From: Lineus longissimus
Taxonomy: Eukaryota > Nemertea > Pilidiophora > Heteronemertea > Lineidae
Assembly (NCBI RefSeq): GCF_910592395.1
Contig: NC_088315.1
Location: 11,780,501-11,844,500, forward strand
Direction: 5' to 3'
DNA: 64,000 nt
Below, in pieces: positions 47,058-59,300 of this stretch. The position numbers and the translations under genes were made by a program. Each line of letters opens with the position of its first letter. The stretch's first letter is position 1. Under the pieces are notes generated by a model. That model was given only the letters and a program-made list of their open reading frames with translations, was not told the origin of the DNA and did not search any database.

Positions 47058-49190
47058 TTATTGTGTAGACAATTTGAGTCCATGCTTTTTCAAAGCCAAG
47101 AAGATGCTTTCTGAGTGCCTTGCATGTTCTGCATTACTTTCACTAAACACCAAGAAATCATCATGAATGGGAATGATAAATGTGTCCGAATCAGGAATTT
47201 CAGCAAGGATGGAATTGCATTTTTCAGCAAAGATACCACTTGAGACAGTGAGACCCATTGGCAACCTACGATACATGTAATTTGGAGATCCTGGATATGG
47301 ACAAATGCCAGTGTAAGCCTGAGATTTTTCAGAGAGGGGAAGACTGTGAAAAGCACTTTTCGGATCAATCACTGACAAAACCTTACATTTTGAACGACCC
47401 AAACGAGCTAGAACACTTTGTAGGCTGACAAAATTTTGATTTACCGTTTTGCAACGACTGTTCAAATACCTGAAATCACTGACTATCCTTTTATCATTTA
47501 TACCCTTTTTGCCAATCAGCATGACCGGACTGCTATAGGCAGAAAAGCCTGTCATCAAGATGCCAAGATTTACCAGCTTATTGAACTCCTTGTCAATCTG
47601 CTGTCAATTTTCCTCTGGGATGGGATACGGGCGGACGAAAAATGGACTGTCATCCTACAATTGGATGTCCACTTCAAATTGGGGCACGTGCCAATTTCGC
47701 CGTATAGACTGAAGGCCTCTTTGTTCCGTAGAAGTAGCTCATACAAGTGCTGCTTCTCATCTGCACTAAGAGTGCTACCTTGCAATGAGATTTGCTGTTC
47801 AATTATCTCCTGGGGTGATAACGTGGAGATGGGATCAAGGAGGATACCGCGGTGACGTCACATCACGTGATCCCGACCCATATTAGTGATCGCTATGGCC
47901 AATCAGATTCAGTCTACTGACAGTACCAGCACTGAACACATCTCCACGTCTCACTGTCTGGTGCGCTCCTGTACACAACAACACCAATAGACATGAAATA
48001 TTGCAATACCTAGTATGGATTCTTCCTGTGTAAAATAAAATTTACAGAGCAGACTAACTTCCACGAATAAAAAAGACGTTTGGCGTGGCCAAAGAGCGGA
48101 AATAATGTCTCCGCTAAAATACACTACGAAATACACTAGGCAATGCACTACGCAATATACAGTAGAGATGCAGTTGAGTTTGTTATTGTTTTGACTTAGA
48201 AGCCCGCCCATATCATAATATATTCATGTATTCATGAAGTATGAACTCATTTCTGTCCTATACAACTCTAAGAACAGTCAATTTCTCCTCAAATCATCAC
48301 CGAAACCGCGATATCCGCAGGAAGATTTCGTTCTAGTGTCCGAAAATGCATGATCTTACAGGGGCGCTAACTCGACAAATAGAGGGGATCTATGGGGATC
48401 TATGCGAGTTTTAGGTATTACAGGTCTCGAACTTGTAAAATCTGTAAACATGACTCCAAATCCCATTATGATAATGAAGAGATTGCCCCATATCTGGGAG
48501 ACTGTTTTGAAACCATCGCTAATTTTGGAAGATCGGTGCCCGGCCATTTGGTTTAAAAAACCCTATTTTTCCCCATCAAAACAGCACTTTTCATTATTCA
48601 AATGATATCTTATTGTCTGAAGACTTATTTCATAGCAGAAAAATTCTAATAACTCTGATTTCATGCGAAAAATCTAACTTTTTTGATGACTTGATTTTCC
48701 CTTGGCCGTGGATCGAGTTTGTTTACAATATGCAGCGCCATCTTGGAAAAGCCGTGACGTCACCGCGGTATCCTCCTTGAGATGGGATCATCAATATCCA
48801 GGTGAGGGTACCTAAGCAAATATTGATAGTGAAGGTCAGATACGCACTGTTCGCGTGTGACCTTATTGTTCATGTAGTCTTGAGGGACTAGGTGGGTGGC
48901 ATGAATATGATCTGACAAATCAGTAAACGCAACAGGACGATTATCACGGAAAGTGACATTTTTCTTAGAATTGTTCGTAACCCGGACAATGGCTGCACTT
49001 TTCCTGAGCTTTACCAACATGTATGATGGACAATATTCTCTGAATTGCTCAGTAGGCTGCAGCAAGACCTCAGTATGCTTGAGCAACTTGGGAACTTTGC
49101 CTTTGACTACAATAGTCCTGGTTTGACCTGGTCTCAAAGTCACTGCCGCTGAAAGGGTGGATGTCGTCCTGGGTGCCGACAAATGGTACC
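47058..49190 (-). pseudogene. Ty3/Gypsy-like pol fragment, split by a MITE
   Basis: Read on the minus strand, 49190-48790 holds the linker before reverse transcriptase (CVSDLHYQYLLRYPHLDIDD). After the 944-bp MITE the frame continues with LSADEKQHLYELLLRNKEAF. After a frameshift near 47570 comes the reverse transcriptase (SAYSSPVMLIGKK, KRIVSDFRYLNSR, RRLPMGLTVSSGIF). The catalytic box is IHDD rather than the usual YxDD. RNase H and integrase are missing, and no LTRs were found. Inactive. Confidence 0.85.
47837..48780 (+). mobile_element. 944-bp MITE with 9-bp target duplication, copy 1
   Basis: Inverted ends AAGGAGGATACCGCGGTGAC (left) and CCGCGGTATCCTCCTTGA (right). Flanked by 9-bp repeats GATGGGATC (47828-47836 and 48781-48789). 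It lies inside the Gypsy pol and has no transposase. The second copy at 50441-51393 is its reverse complement, also with a 9-bp duplication. Confidence 0.92.
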
Positions 49191-50440
49191 CAGGTTCGAG
49201 ATCGATTGGACAATAAGCACCCTGGGTACCATTACACTAGACAAACAGCACCCAGCTTCTTTTTGCCTGGCTTACGGATCTTAGGGACGAGGACGTTTCT
49301 TGCAATCTCGTTTTATCTCGCGCCGTGGTACATATCATATGGGGCTAGGGATCAAGCGTATGTCAACCTCATCCAGGAACCAATGAAAATCCGTTATTGT
49401 AATGAGGTAAACAATGACACGTGCTAGTCTGGTAGTTTGCCATCTTCAGGCAGCGATGACTGTGACGTCATATATCAGGTCAACGTAGTCTCCTCCAAAC
49501 AAACGTGGTATATGTACGATTGACATCTGGCCTTTATATCGTGGGCATTCTACGATTAATGAACAGCCAATCAGGAGTCCGTTATAGTGAAGGAGGTTAG
49601 GTTGTTGATCTTTTGTTTTAATATATGGTCACTGTCCGCTCGTCCCCGCTCCCCGGGCGCCCGCCCGCCCGCCCCCCCCTCCGATTCCACCCTACCATAG
49701 ACCCCGCATTTAGGCCCTACCCTTTTTAGTGCAGGCAATGCTTTGAATTACCGAACATCTGGTTATGCGCTCCGACCGTGCGACCCAAGGCCATGACTAA
49801 CAATGCAATAGCTCAGAGATTGAAGTGCATAATAGAATCCTTTGATTCCCGGACATTCTATCCTAGGACATTTTAAACTTCTACACCGGTCCAGTGTAAT
49901 CGTTATTGTAGTCCTCTGAAGATATCAGCCCGAGTCAGCTTGCAAGCACAAGGAAAATAGTGGAAGAGTACCCTCCCCTGATCCCCACCCATAAACGTGC
50001 CCGCCCACGGACCCCAACCACCACCACGCCTTTGGCTGCACATTGATTTTTTTACTCTCTCCGCCTCACGTTTGATTGGAAATGCCCCCAAGCTCAGGAT
50101 GATAGGCCTACTTTTTCCTATTCCGCTGGGTGATTAGTCAACCGAACGTAATCACGACGCCAACAGAGGTTCTTCGAATGCATTGCGAAAGTGACGAAAT
50201 CAGCGCCTCTAGTCTCAAGATTGCGAAATGCCCGGTTAGCAGAATTTCTTAAGAGTCGGACCTCAATTCATTTGTCGTAATATATCGCTTACCATCGGGA
50301 CGAAATGGATTCTACCAGTAACAATAATGATACAGGTAATAGCATGGTTAATGAAGATTTAGCAGGTATCAATATTATTGTGAAGTTTTCTTTACATAAT
50401 CGACATTGGCGGCGTTTGGCCAACCAAACCAGCCAGCCCC
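49191..50440. other. Intergenic sequence with inverted repeat of 4100-4190
   Basis: 49800-49895 is the reverse complement of about 4100-4190. A C-rich tract lies near 49655-49680. A 46-codon open frame starting MDSTSNNNDTG (50305) stops at the MITE insertion and could be a first exon, but no donor phase links it to the exon at 52781. Confidence 0.4.
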
Positions 50441-51393
50441 AAGGAGGATACCGCGGTGACGTCACGGCTTTTCCAAGATGGCGCTGCATATTGTAAACAA
50501 ACTCGATCCACGGCCAAGGGAAAATCAAGTCATCAAAAAAGTTAGATTTTTCGCATCAAATCAGAGTTATTAGTACTTTTCTGCTATGAAATAAGTCTTC
50601 AGACAATAAGCTATCATTTGAATAATGAAAAGTGCTGTTTTGATGGGGAAAAATAGGGTTTTTAAAACCAAATAGCCGGCACCGATCTTCCAAAATTAGC
50701 GATGGTTTCAAAACAGTCTCCCAGATATGGGGCAATCTCTTCATTATCATAATGGGATTTGGAGGCATGTTTACAGATTTTACAAGTTCGAGACCTGTAA
50801 TACCTAAAACTCGCATAGATCCCCATAGATCCCCTCTATTTGTCGAGTTAGCGCCCCTGTAAGATCATGCATTTTCGGACACTAGAACGAAATCTTCCTG
50901 CGGATATCACGGTTTCGGTGATGATTTAAGGAGAAATTGACTGTTCTTAGAGTTGTATGGGACAGAAATGAGTTCATACTTCATGAATACATGAATATAT
51001 TATGATATGGGCGGGCTTCTAAGTCAAAACAATAACAAACTCAACTGCATCTCTACCGTGTATCGCGTAGTGCATTGCCTAGTGTATTTCGTAGTGTATT
51101 TTAGCGGAGACATTATTTCCCATTATTTCCGCACTTTGGCCACGCCAAACGTCTTTTTTATTCGTGGAAGTTAATCTGCTCTGTAAATTTTATTCTACAC
51201 AGGAAGAATCCATACTAGGTATTGCAATATTTCATGTCTATTGGTGTTTTTGTGTACAGGAGCGCACCAGACAGTGAGACGTGGAGATGTGTTCAGTGCT
51301 GGTGCTGTCAGTAGACTGAATCTGATTGGCCATAGCGATCACTAGTATGGGTCGGGATCACGTGATGTGACGTCACCGCGGTATCCTCCTTGA
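50441..51393 (-). mobile_element. 953-bp MITE with 9-bp target duplication, copy 2
   Basis: Reverse complement of 47837-48780 across its length. Flanked by GCCAGCCCC at 50432-50440 and 51394-51402. A different target sequence but the same 9-bp length as copy 1, which fixes the element ends. Confidence 0.92.
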
Positions 51394-51402
51394 GCCAGCC
51401 CC

Positions 51403-52780
51403 TTTCGGTACAGCCTGCATACAATGTCAATAACATAGGCCTATGCACATGATGCATCGAATGTAACTGAAATGAAATGCATGAACAGCAGGCAGCTGCT
51501 GTGCAGACTGACAGAGGTATAAAGTTATTTATGGACCCAAGTTGACATTAATAAGCGGAATCTTGATTTGTTTGCTTGTTTCACCTATAGGAGATGGGTA
51601 GGCCTATTACTTAGTATTGGGATTATTGTTAATGTTATGTTAGGTGAGCACACTCACTGACGCTCACACTCACGGGCCATCATGGCCATGGCCATGCAGA
51701 CGCAGTGACAGTGTGGGCTATTATAAATCACATAAACTGTGAGATACAAACTTGTGATATCGCGATATGGGTAGGTAATCATTAAGTGCATCTCACGGTT
51801 TATTATAAGCCCACAGTGTGACGACAATCACAATTGAATAATGTCGATGCCAAAATCATGAAATGCGAGTATCGTATAGCGAGGCTATAGTTTTGTCCAA
51901 GTTGTTACGTAATCTTGGAAATCTGGACTTTTACTACAGCAAATACATTACACTTATTTACAGTCATAGGCTTACTCTGAAAAGGTTCCCTTCAAACTTG
52001 GTACATGTGCAAACAAAATTGGCATTTGGATTGTGAAAAAAAAGGATGCAACTGTGACTCTTTCCCGTTTCCCTCTCTCTGCAACCAAACAATGGAGAGA
52101 ATAAAGTTTTAATCCTTCTCGTATTGTTCTGGACACTCTCCACGCATGCGAGGAGTTTGGTCAGGGTCTTTCTCGAAACTGTCTATTGTACTGCCACATC
52201 GTGAGAAAATGATGGTATGGTACAAATGTAGATAGCCATGGTATCTAGCACTGCATTTACAGAAGCTTAGCAGCCCACCAGGCCAGTCCTACCGGTACAT
52301 TGATTTAGTTAATGAATTATGAGTGACTTCCTCACGCACGCTGTTATTGTAACTGAACCACTGAGGACCAGGAATGGTTATTAAAAGTGGACCCACAATG
52401 ATTATGATGACAGTACAGTACTGCCACTTTTTAAAGGGTAATTAAATTAGCGCCATGTCTGCATGACAGAAATAGTAAAATGGGGATACAAAGCAGACCT
52501 GGCGATATATTATTGTGCAATGTTCGCATCATTGGGAATTGCCATTCTAAATTTTAACTTCTTCATCTTTGCGAAAATTCTGGCTGCATAGCAGCCATCT
52601 TTGAAATCTTTTTTCCGATTTCATTGCCAATTGGTTGTATGCAGAGGTACAAATAATACCCAAAAGATTGAGAAGCAGATACACTGCCACTAAAAGTGAC
52701 TGACAATAATCTTCAGATTGTGGCATGTGACCTCTTTGCTAGACCGTCTGACCCAGATGTGTTTGCCTTCTCTTTTACAG
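51403..52780. other. Intergenic or intronic sequence with a short inverted repeat
   Basis: 51707-51743 (CAGTGTGGGCTATTATAAAT...ACTGTGAGAT) and 51788-51825 are inverted partners with a small gap, a possible foldback of about 120 bp. No other feature is supported. Confidence 0.45.
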
Positions 52781-52849
52781 GCTGCACCAGCAAGTAGGCC
52801 TGAAGCAACTTCTCAACCTGTGAACAATGGGAAGTCAGTCAAAGCTAAG
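52781..52849 (+). CDS. Candidate internal exon, 69 nt, unknown gene
   Basis: A strong acceptor (CTTCTCTTTTACAG) and strong donor (AAG|GTATGT) frame 23 open codons in phase 0 (AAPASRPEATSQPVNNGKSV, then KAK), with disordered and basic composition. Partner exons could not be identified; the basic C-terminal chromodomain gene at 62.8 kb is one candidate if the intervening genes lie in its introns (speculative). Confidence 0.4.
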
Positions 52850-52964
52850 GTATGTGTGTGACCAAGTTTCCATCACCGAATTCTTTTTAGACCTTGAGAT
52901 TGTTCAGACTTAACTTGTCATGTCCAATCTGTCATCATGACTTTATGGGAAAACCTGTGGCATG

Positions 52965-53578
<614 letters not shown>

Positions 53579-53639
53579 GATGGCTCTAAGCTGGCAAATG
53601 ACCTGAGCAGAAACCCAGTCCCTTTAAAGAGGTTGAATA

Positions 53640-53947
53640 GCGCCTCCAGAAGCAAGCAACAGCGCCACCCGTAGCAGAAATAAGAACTGCTTAGTGACGT
53701 CATGGTTTCCATATACGGCATCTCATTTGCATATTTTTACAACCTTATTTACTACGAGTTATAAATATGCCAGTAGCACGTGGATCATGCCGGGCGGCGC
53801 TGTCAGGTGTTTCCACTATCTATGGGTTACATAATCGGCTACAAAGAGGCTAGTGTTCTAGTAAATGAAGTTAGCAATGATAGATAAAGAATGTTAGTGT
53901 ATGTTACGCAGTCAATAGCGATAGTAGTGAGTTGGAGAGATGAGAAA
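53640..53947. other. 5' region of the CXC-P2X7-like gene
   Basis: Between the Tc1 relic and the start codon. GAGTTATAAATATGCC (53756-53771) includes a TATA-like element (TATAAATA) about 185 bp before the ATG. No other feature recognised. Confidence 0.35.
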
Positions 53948-56299
53948 ATGGATGGAGAGAATAGTGGTATGGATTTCGAGTCGCCGGTGGATTCTGGGCC
54001 GGTGGAGAGCGAGGCCCCTGATCCGAACAGTACAGAAGAAATGGAGCGGCATGTTATCCAAGACTTGATTGACAACCATGACGACTCGAGATATTTGCCA
54101 GAATTGCGGGCACTGAACATGAGCGAAGAGGAGATGGGGCCATTCCAGCCAAGTGACCTGTCACTGCTGATGGCGAATGTCGGAGCCTCCAGAGACGCTG
54201 GTCTCGTCAGTACGCCAACGGCATTGAGGTGTTCCCCAAGGGTGGTGCAGACGCCAAGACGTGAGACTAACACCGGTGCGGTGACAGCTGTAGCAGATGG
54301 AGCCACGCGACTAACATGCAGCTGCAAGGCAACCTGTGCGAGGGGTTGTCCTTGCAAGAAGGCCATTCCCTCACGATTATGCACCAGTGCGTGTGCCTGT
54401 CGTCTTGGGAAATGCACGAACAGGGCCAGGGGTAACATGGTGAGTTCAAACACACTTAGTCACTACTTCAGAGGTCTTTTCACACAGTTCCCAAGCCCTC
54501 CCCAACTCTTTATGAGCCGCTGGTTCGACCATCAAGTATTTTGTGCCAGTTGTCATGCACTTCTTTTCGGATTTCCTTGGACAAGGGGTACCCATGTCAG
54601 ATCTCGATGCTCAACCAGATGGAGTTAGATTGTCATTAATCAGATAGTAGTAGAAACCACTGGGGAAGATAGGGAATGAGACCGGGAAGAAATGGGGGAT
54701 AATCATACTAGGCTACAGGCTATGACAGTTTGATATTGAGATGTGGGTGGTTGTCAGGTCTGTAGATAACCTCAACGAATTAAAAAGCATAGAGAAGGAT
54801 GCGCTCTGAGCCAAGAATTAAAAGAACTCAATATATGTATAGAGATATATCCGAGTATTATATTTGCAAAGTGTAAAAAGGTATACAAGTAATTGTTCAG
54901 TAATTGTTACTCACTGTACTAACAAATGAACAAGTGAGATTGCAAATACCCGGACAGCAAAAATCAAATCCTTTTGATGAAAACTTTAAATCATTTCATC
55001 TTACTTCTAGGAGGCAGGCCTGCAAAGCGTGCAGCAGAGGAGTTCCAGCATACCAGTGCAAGATGATCAAGTGGTGGGTACATGCATGAAAATAATATGT
55101 GACACATCGCATGCATTTCTGCTAAGCAAATATCTTTTTCTACTGTCCTTACAAAGCCATTGCAGTACATGTAAATACAAAGCAGGTGCTTATGGAACCA
55201 GATATTTGAAAGATATATTGTGTAACGCGTTAAATAAAAAAACGCAAAATTATGTTGTTGGAACAATATGAGGCAATTGAATAGTGTTGGCTCCTGATCA
55301 AATTCATAGTGTCAGTGCAACTCCCTGACAGATTCAGTTATTGATTAGGTCTTGAGGTAAAAAATTCATATTTATTCAACTTGAAACTTTTCAAAAATGT
55401 TCTTGTATCTTGCTTCAGCCTGGGCCATCAAATGAAATGCCAAGAGCAACTGGAGTTGCAAGACATGCAGGCCAGAATGCAAGACATGCAGGCCAGAATG
55501 CAAGTCAGCCAATCCACCAGCAAGTTGATATCCCAGAAGTAAGTGTCCCAAAAAACGAAAAGGAATTTTTGGAAAGACCACTCGTAATACAGTGGGCACT
55601 GTATCAAGGACACCTCCGAGACTTAAAATGCAGGACTTACAATACAATCCTGATTACAATGTATTAGGGACGTGTCTTGAAAACAGCGGTCAGGTTATAT
55701 AGAAATGACACAATTATGAGACCCTAACTTTTCTACATCAAACTAACTGTCATTACTCATCTGTTTTTCAGGAGTTTTTGCATGATCTTACCAATGATGA
55801 AGTTTGGAACTTTGTACAGATGGTCGTTAATGACCAACCGGAACTTCTTGCCGCCCTACAACAACATCACATGAAAATGCAGCACCAGAAGAGGGGAATC
55901 CCTCCCCAACCTCCTCCTTCTGATGCACCCAATGGATGCACTTGTAAAAGGTGTAGGGTGATGCCTACTCGAGACGAGCAAGTTTGCTGTGGTAAAACCT
56001 GGCCACAATGTGTCTCACTTGAGCCAGCAGTGCGTAATGTCTGCATCAATGAAGACGTAATTATCACGGCATTCCGTGGCAACAGAGAGATGTTAGCCAA
56101 CATGAACAGGGAAAGAAACAACAGAGCCATGCGCCACACAGGCTATCGACAATTCATTATGTTAAAGTACGGATATCTTGGAAAATCTGTTAGAGTGGTA
56201 ATTCCCTCATGCTGTGTTTGGATGATTCGCGAAAGGTTTCCTGCACCCGATGGCAGATACACAGGATTCAAACGTGCTGGAACACTGGCTGTGGTGTAG
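53948..56299 (+). CDS. CXC cysteine cluster plus P2X7-ballast-like domain protein (4 exons, 400 aa)
   Basis: The model joins 53948-54439, 55011-55073, 55419-55538 and 55772-56299. All junctions are phase 0 with good donors (GTGAGT, GTGGGT, GTAAGT) and pyrimidine-rich acceptors. Residues 1-120 are acidic and disordered. Residues 124-156 form a nine-cysteine CXC/tesmin-like cluster (CSCKATC, CPC, CACRLGKC), which binds zinc in known families and often DNA. Residues 281-390 match the cytoplasmic ballast domain of P2X7 receptors: CTCKRC, QVCCGK, VCINEDV, RHTGYRQFIMLKYGYLG, IPSCCVWMIRERFP and GRYTGFK. No membrane segments are present, so it is not a channel; such free-standing ballast domains are widespread in invertebrates. 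In-frame ATG 53891 is an alternative start, but 53948 has the better context (AAAATGG). It is convergent with the next gene, with the two stops 71 bp apart. Confidence 0.85.
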
Positions 56300-56370
56300 G
56301 CCTAGACAGTTACTTTTAAGAAAATAATTTGCATTGCGCTGTTGGAAAGGTGGCCAAAAACATTTCTGCA

Positions 56371-59300
56371 TCACTCTAACACAAGCTGTTCTCCCGGCTG
56401 TTCTTCATTCACCTCGTCCTCGTTCCTCGAACTGCAAATGTAACATGAAAGTAAGTTAAAGAATATCTGCATTGACCTTTACCAGAATTTTTGATAACAC
56501 TGACAATGTCTGCAAATCGAGTTTGTCTTCTGCGTCCTGTCCTCTAGTAAGTAGATGTATCAGTTAACACTTGACAGGTTGGTGTGGAACTGGCAACTGT
56601 GAACATGTAGGAGAGACTTTACTGCATCATATTAAAGATGTTTCTGTTATGGGCATGCCATTATTCTCTCCAGAAATAACTTACACTGCAGACTTTCCCA
56701 TTCTGGACTTGTAATTATCCAGAAGCTGTTCCGTGGAGACTCCCTGCACTGGGGCAATGTTTGGTGCAATATTTCTGGGATCCGACTCATCTATCACGTG
56801 CTTGGCTGAAAGCCTACTCGGGTAATGCCTCCTCTCCTCCAGAACCATAAACTTTAGTGTTCTGAAAATATTGTTGAATTTGTATTAGTGTTTTTGAACA
56901 TTGATCTACTACATTTGTTACTGTAAAGCTATCTCCAATAAATTAGTTTGTTCACTTTGTCTTCAAGTCGTACAAGTTTTTTCTGTGAACATCAGGTGGA
57001 CTCCTGATCTCCCAGTTCCTGCAACTGGTTCCATCTACTAATACGAAGACAATAGTCTGGTAATGCATGCAAGAGATATTTACCTATGATAACTGTAGTT
57101 TTTTGGTTCTTTCTTGAACCGCAAAACCCACTGCGCACCTCCTTTGGAATACGCTTTTGTCACAACTGATTTTCCATTTGATGTCGCGATTTCACGATGG
57201 ATATGATGGTTGTGGTCGATGGCTGCAAGTCTCGTCCTTGCCACCATGGTGCTATACCTGAAGAAATTCATTCATACGTCATGATTGAGTCACTCATTGA
57301 AAATATGCCATTATCTTCCATTTTTGGCAGACAGAATGGGGAACATCATTCAAACAGCTACACTGCGTATTGTTGAACAACTTGCTAATAAAGGTCACCC
57401 CCCCCATTCCATTTTACCTCTGTAATCAGGATACTTCCCTATAGCATGTACAAAGGACAGACTTTTTCAGTCCAATTAGTGTCCTTTTATGGGAGTTTCT
57501 TGTGTATTTTGAATGATGATTGTGTATATGTACTTACTCGAAGTGGTTTCGTTTTGATGCATACATGTTAATGAGGCCGTTGAAATTTTCCAAGAGACCT
57601 GTGTGGTGGAATCCAACATACATCTTCAGGTCTTGGAGAAGTTTCTCCAGCATCACCACTTCCCTCACAGCTTGAATGGTTGATTCGCTTTTGATTGGTG
57701 GCCTCTCCTCATCAACAGTACCGTGGGTGCACTGTCCCGTGGACCATTCATGGATGCCTTGCATGTGGTACAAGACAGAGAGCCACAATTCCTGAAAACG
57801 ATATCATTAATATTGCAGCAGACTTGAGACTGACGTGATATATTTTTATACAGAATGTATATCCTAAAGCAAAATGAATACTTAGAGTGAATACTAAATT
57901 TCATACAAAATGATTCTAAATTCAAACTGTAACAAATCCACATTAACCAGCCAAGAACAGATCATTTTGTTTGTGGGTTTGTATGGCAGTTGCAAGTGTA
58001 ACTTGAAGTCAAATTATTATTCTCTGATTGTAGGCGTGAAGAGATGAACAGTATGGGCAATTTACTAGCCGACTAATTTTACCTTGATAACATCTTGGTC
58101 ACCTTTACATGTCCCACAGCTAAACCAGAAGTGATTTACTATTGGCTTGACCCACACTAGCAACTCTTGGTGTCTCGCCTTCTTTGCAAGCTATGTTGAG
58201 TAGAAATATAGAATCAAATGAGTTATAAAACACGCTGGTCATACATGCAACTATATTCAACGACATATTTTCTTTGTTCAAAACTACTTCAATTGTAGTA
58301 CATATTTTGAGTGATCAATGGATACAGTTGACTTAGATGTGAAATTATTTATTATGTTGTACCTACCTCAACAAGGGCTGTTCCTATCTTTTTCGACCGG
58401 TGCCAAACATCGAGGTAATGCATCACTTTCAGGATATTTTGGACATCAGTATCTTCTAGTTGTGGGAAAAGTGCCTTTAGTTTTGTCTCGGAGCGCTGAC
58501 TACCTTCTGAAATGAGGAAATGCACAAATATATACATGTATTTTTACTGTAACAGAAGAAAAAGGGATACGAGACATGAAGCATTTTCATACCGACTCCT
58601 TGAAAAAATTTATAAAAAGAACCTACAGGTATGATTGCTGAATGCTGTGAATGAATAAAACAGATGCAGAAAGTAATCAATAGAGTGGTCTTGCCTCTGG
58701 TTGGAAACCAATGAGTAGGTGGTCTTGTAGACACACAGACTGCAAGGTTTTTCAAAGATATCAACTTATCGTTTTAATATGTCAAGACAAGTATCAAATG
58801 TGTCTTTATAATCACTTGTAAGCCTTTACCTAAGAGTACTCTTGTGGGTCTGTGATCATCTGTCGTGAAGGAGTTTATGCCAACTTTTCCACAGAGATAG
58901 GCTAGCCCCAATATCGCAGCGTGCCGTTCCATATTAGGACTTTTTAACCCGACCTCCCTCTTATCAGTCGTGGTCAGGTGAACAATGTAACTACTGGCCG
59001 CATCCATAAACGAGTACTGCAGGTACTTGGCCGAAAAACCTGAAAGAGACAAAGTCTAATGTACAATCACACCACTTCTATATATGTGCAATCTAGGGAG
59101 CAGTGTTCAACTCCCAAGACTTCGCCCCGTACAGTAACCTAAACATTTTATCTAAAATAATCTCCATAACCATTTCAATCACAACCATATAGTCATGCTA
59201 TAGGCATACTCCTGTAATAAAGACAGAAATAACACAGTGACAACTTACCTGGACTGTCACACCTTCCATCACCACACAGATCAAGGGGCTGTCCCTGCTT

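Noticed and set aside
47951-48605. ORFs of 63-86 aa within the 944-bp MITE, repeated at 50556-50816
   Set aside because: Both copies are non-autonomous repeats. The ORFs follow from sequence identity and match no protein family I know.
53839-54453. 204-aa minus-strand ORF opposite exon 1 of the CXC gene
   Set aside because: Shadow of a GC-richer coding exon. The plus strand has the splice donor, cysteine cluster and phase-matched exons.
55419-55538. Alternative reading frame of exon 3 giving a DMQARMQ coiled coil
   Set aside because: That frame needs phase-2 junctions, which neither the preceding exon nor the following one offers. Only the phase-0 frame joins all four exons.
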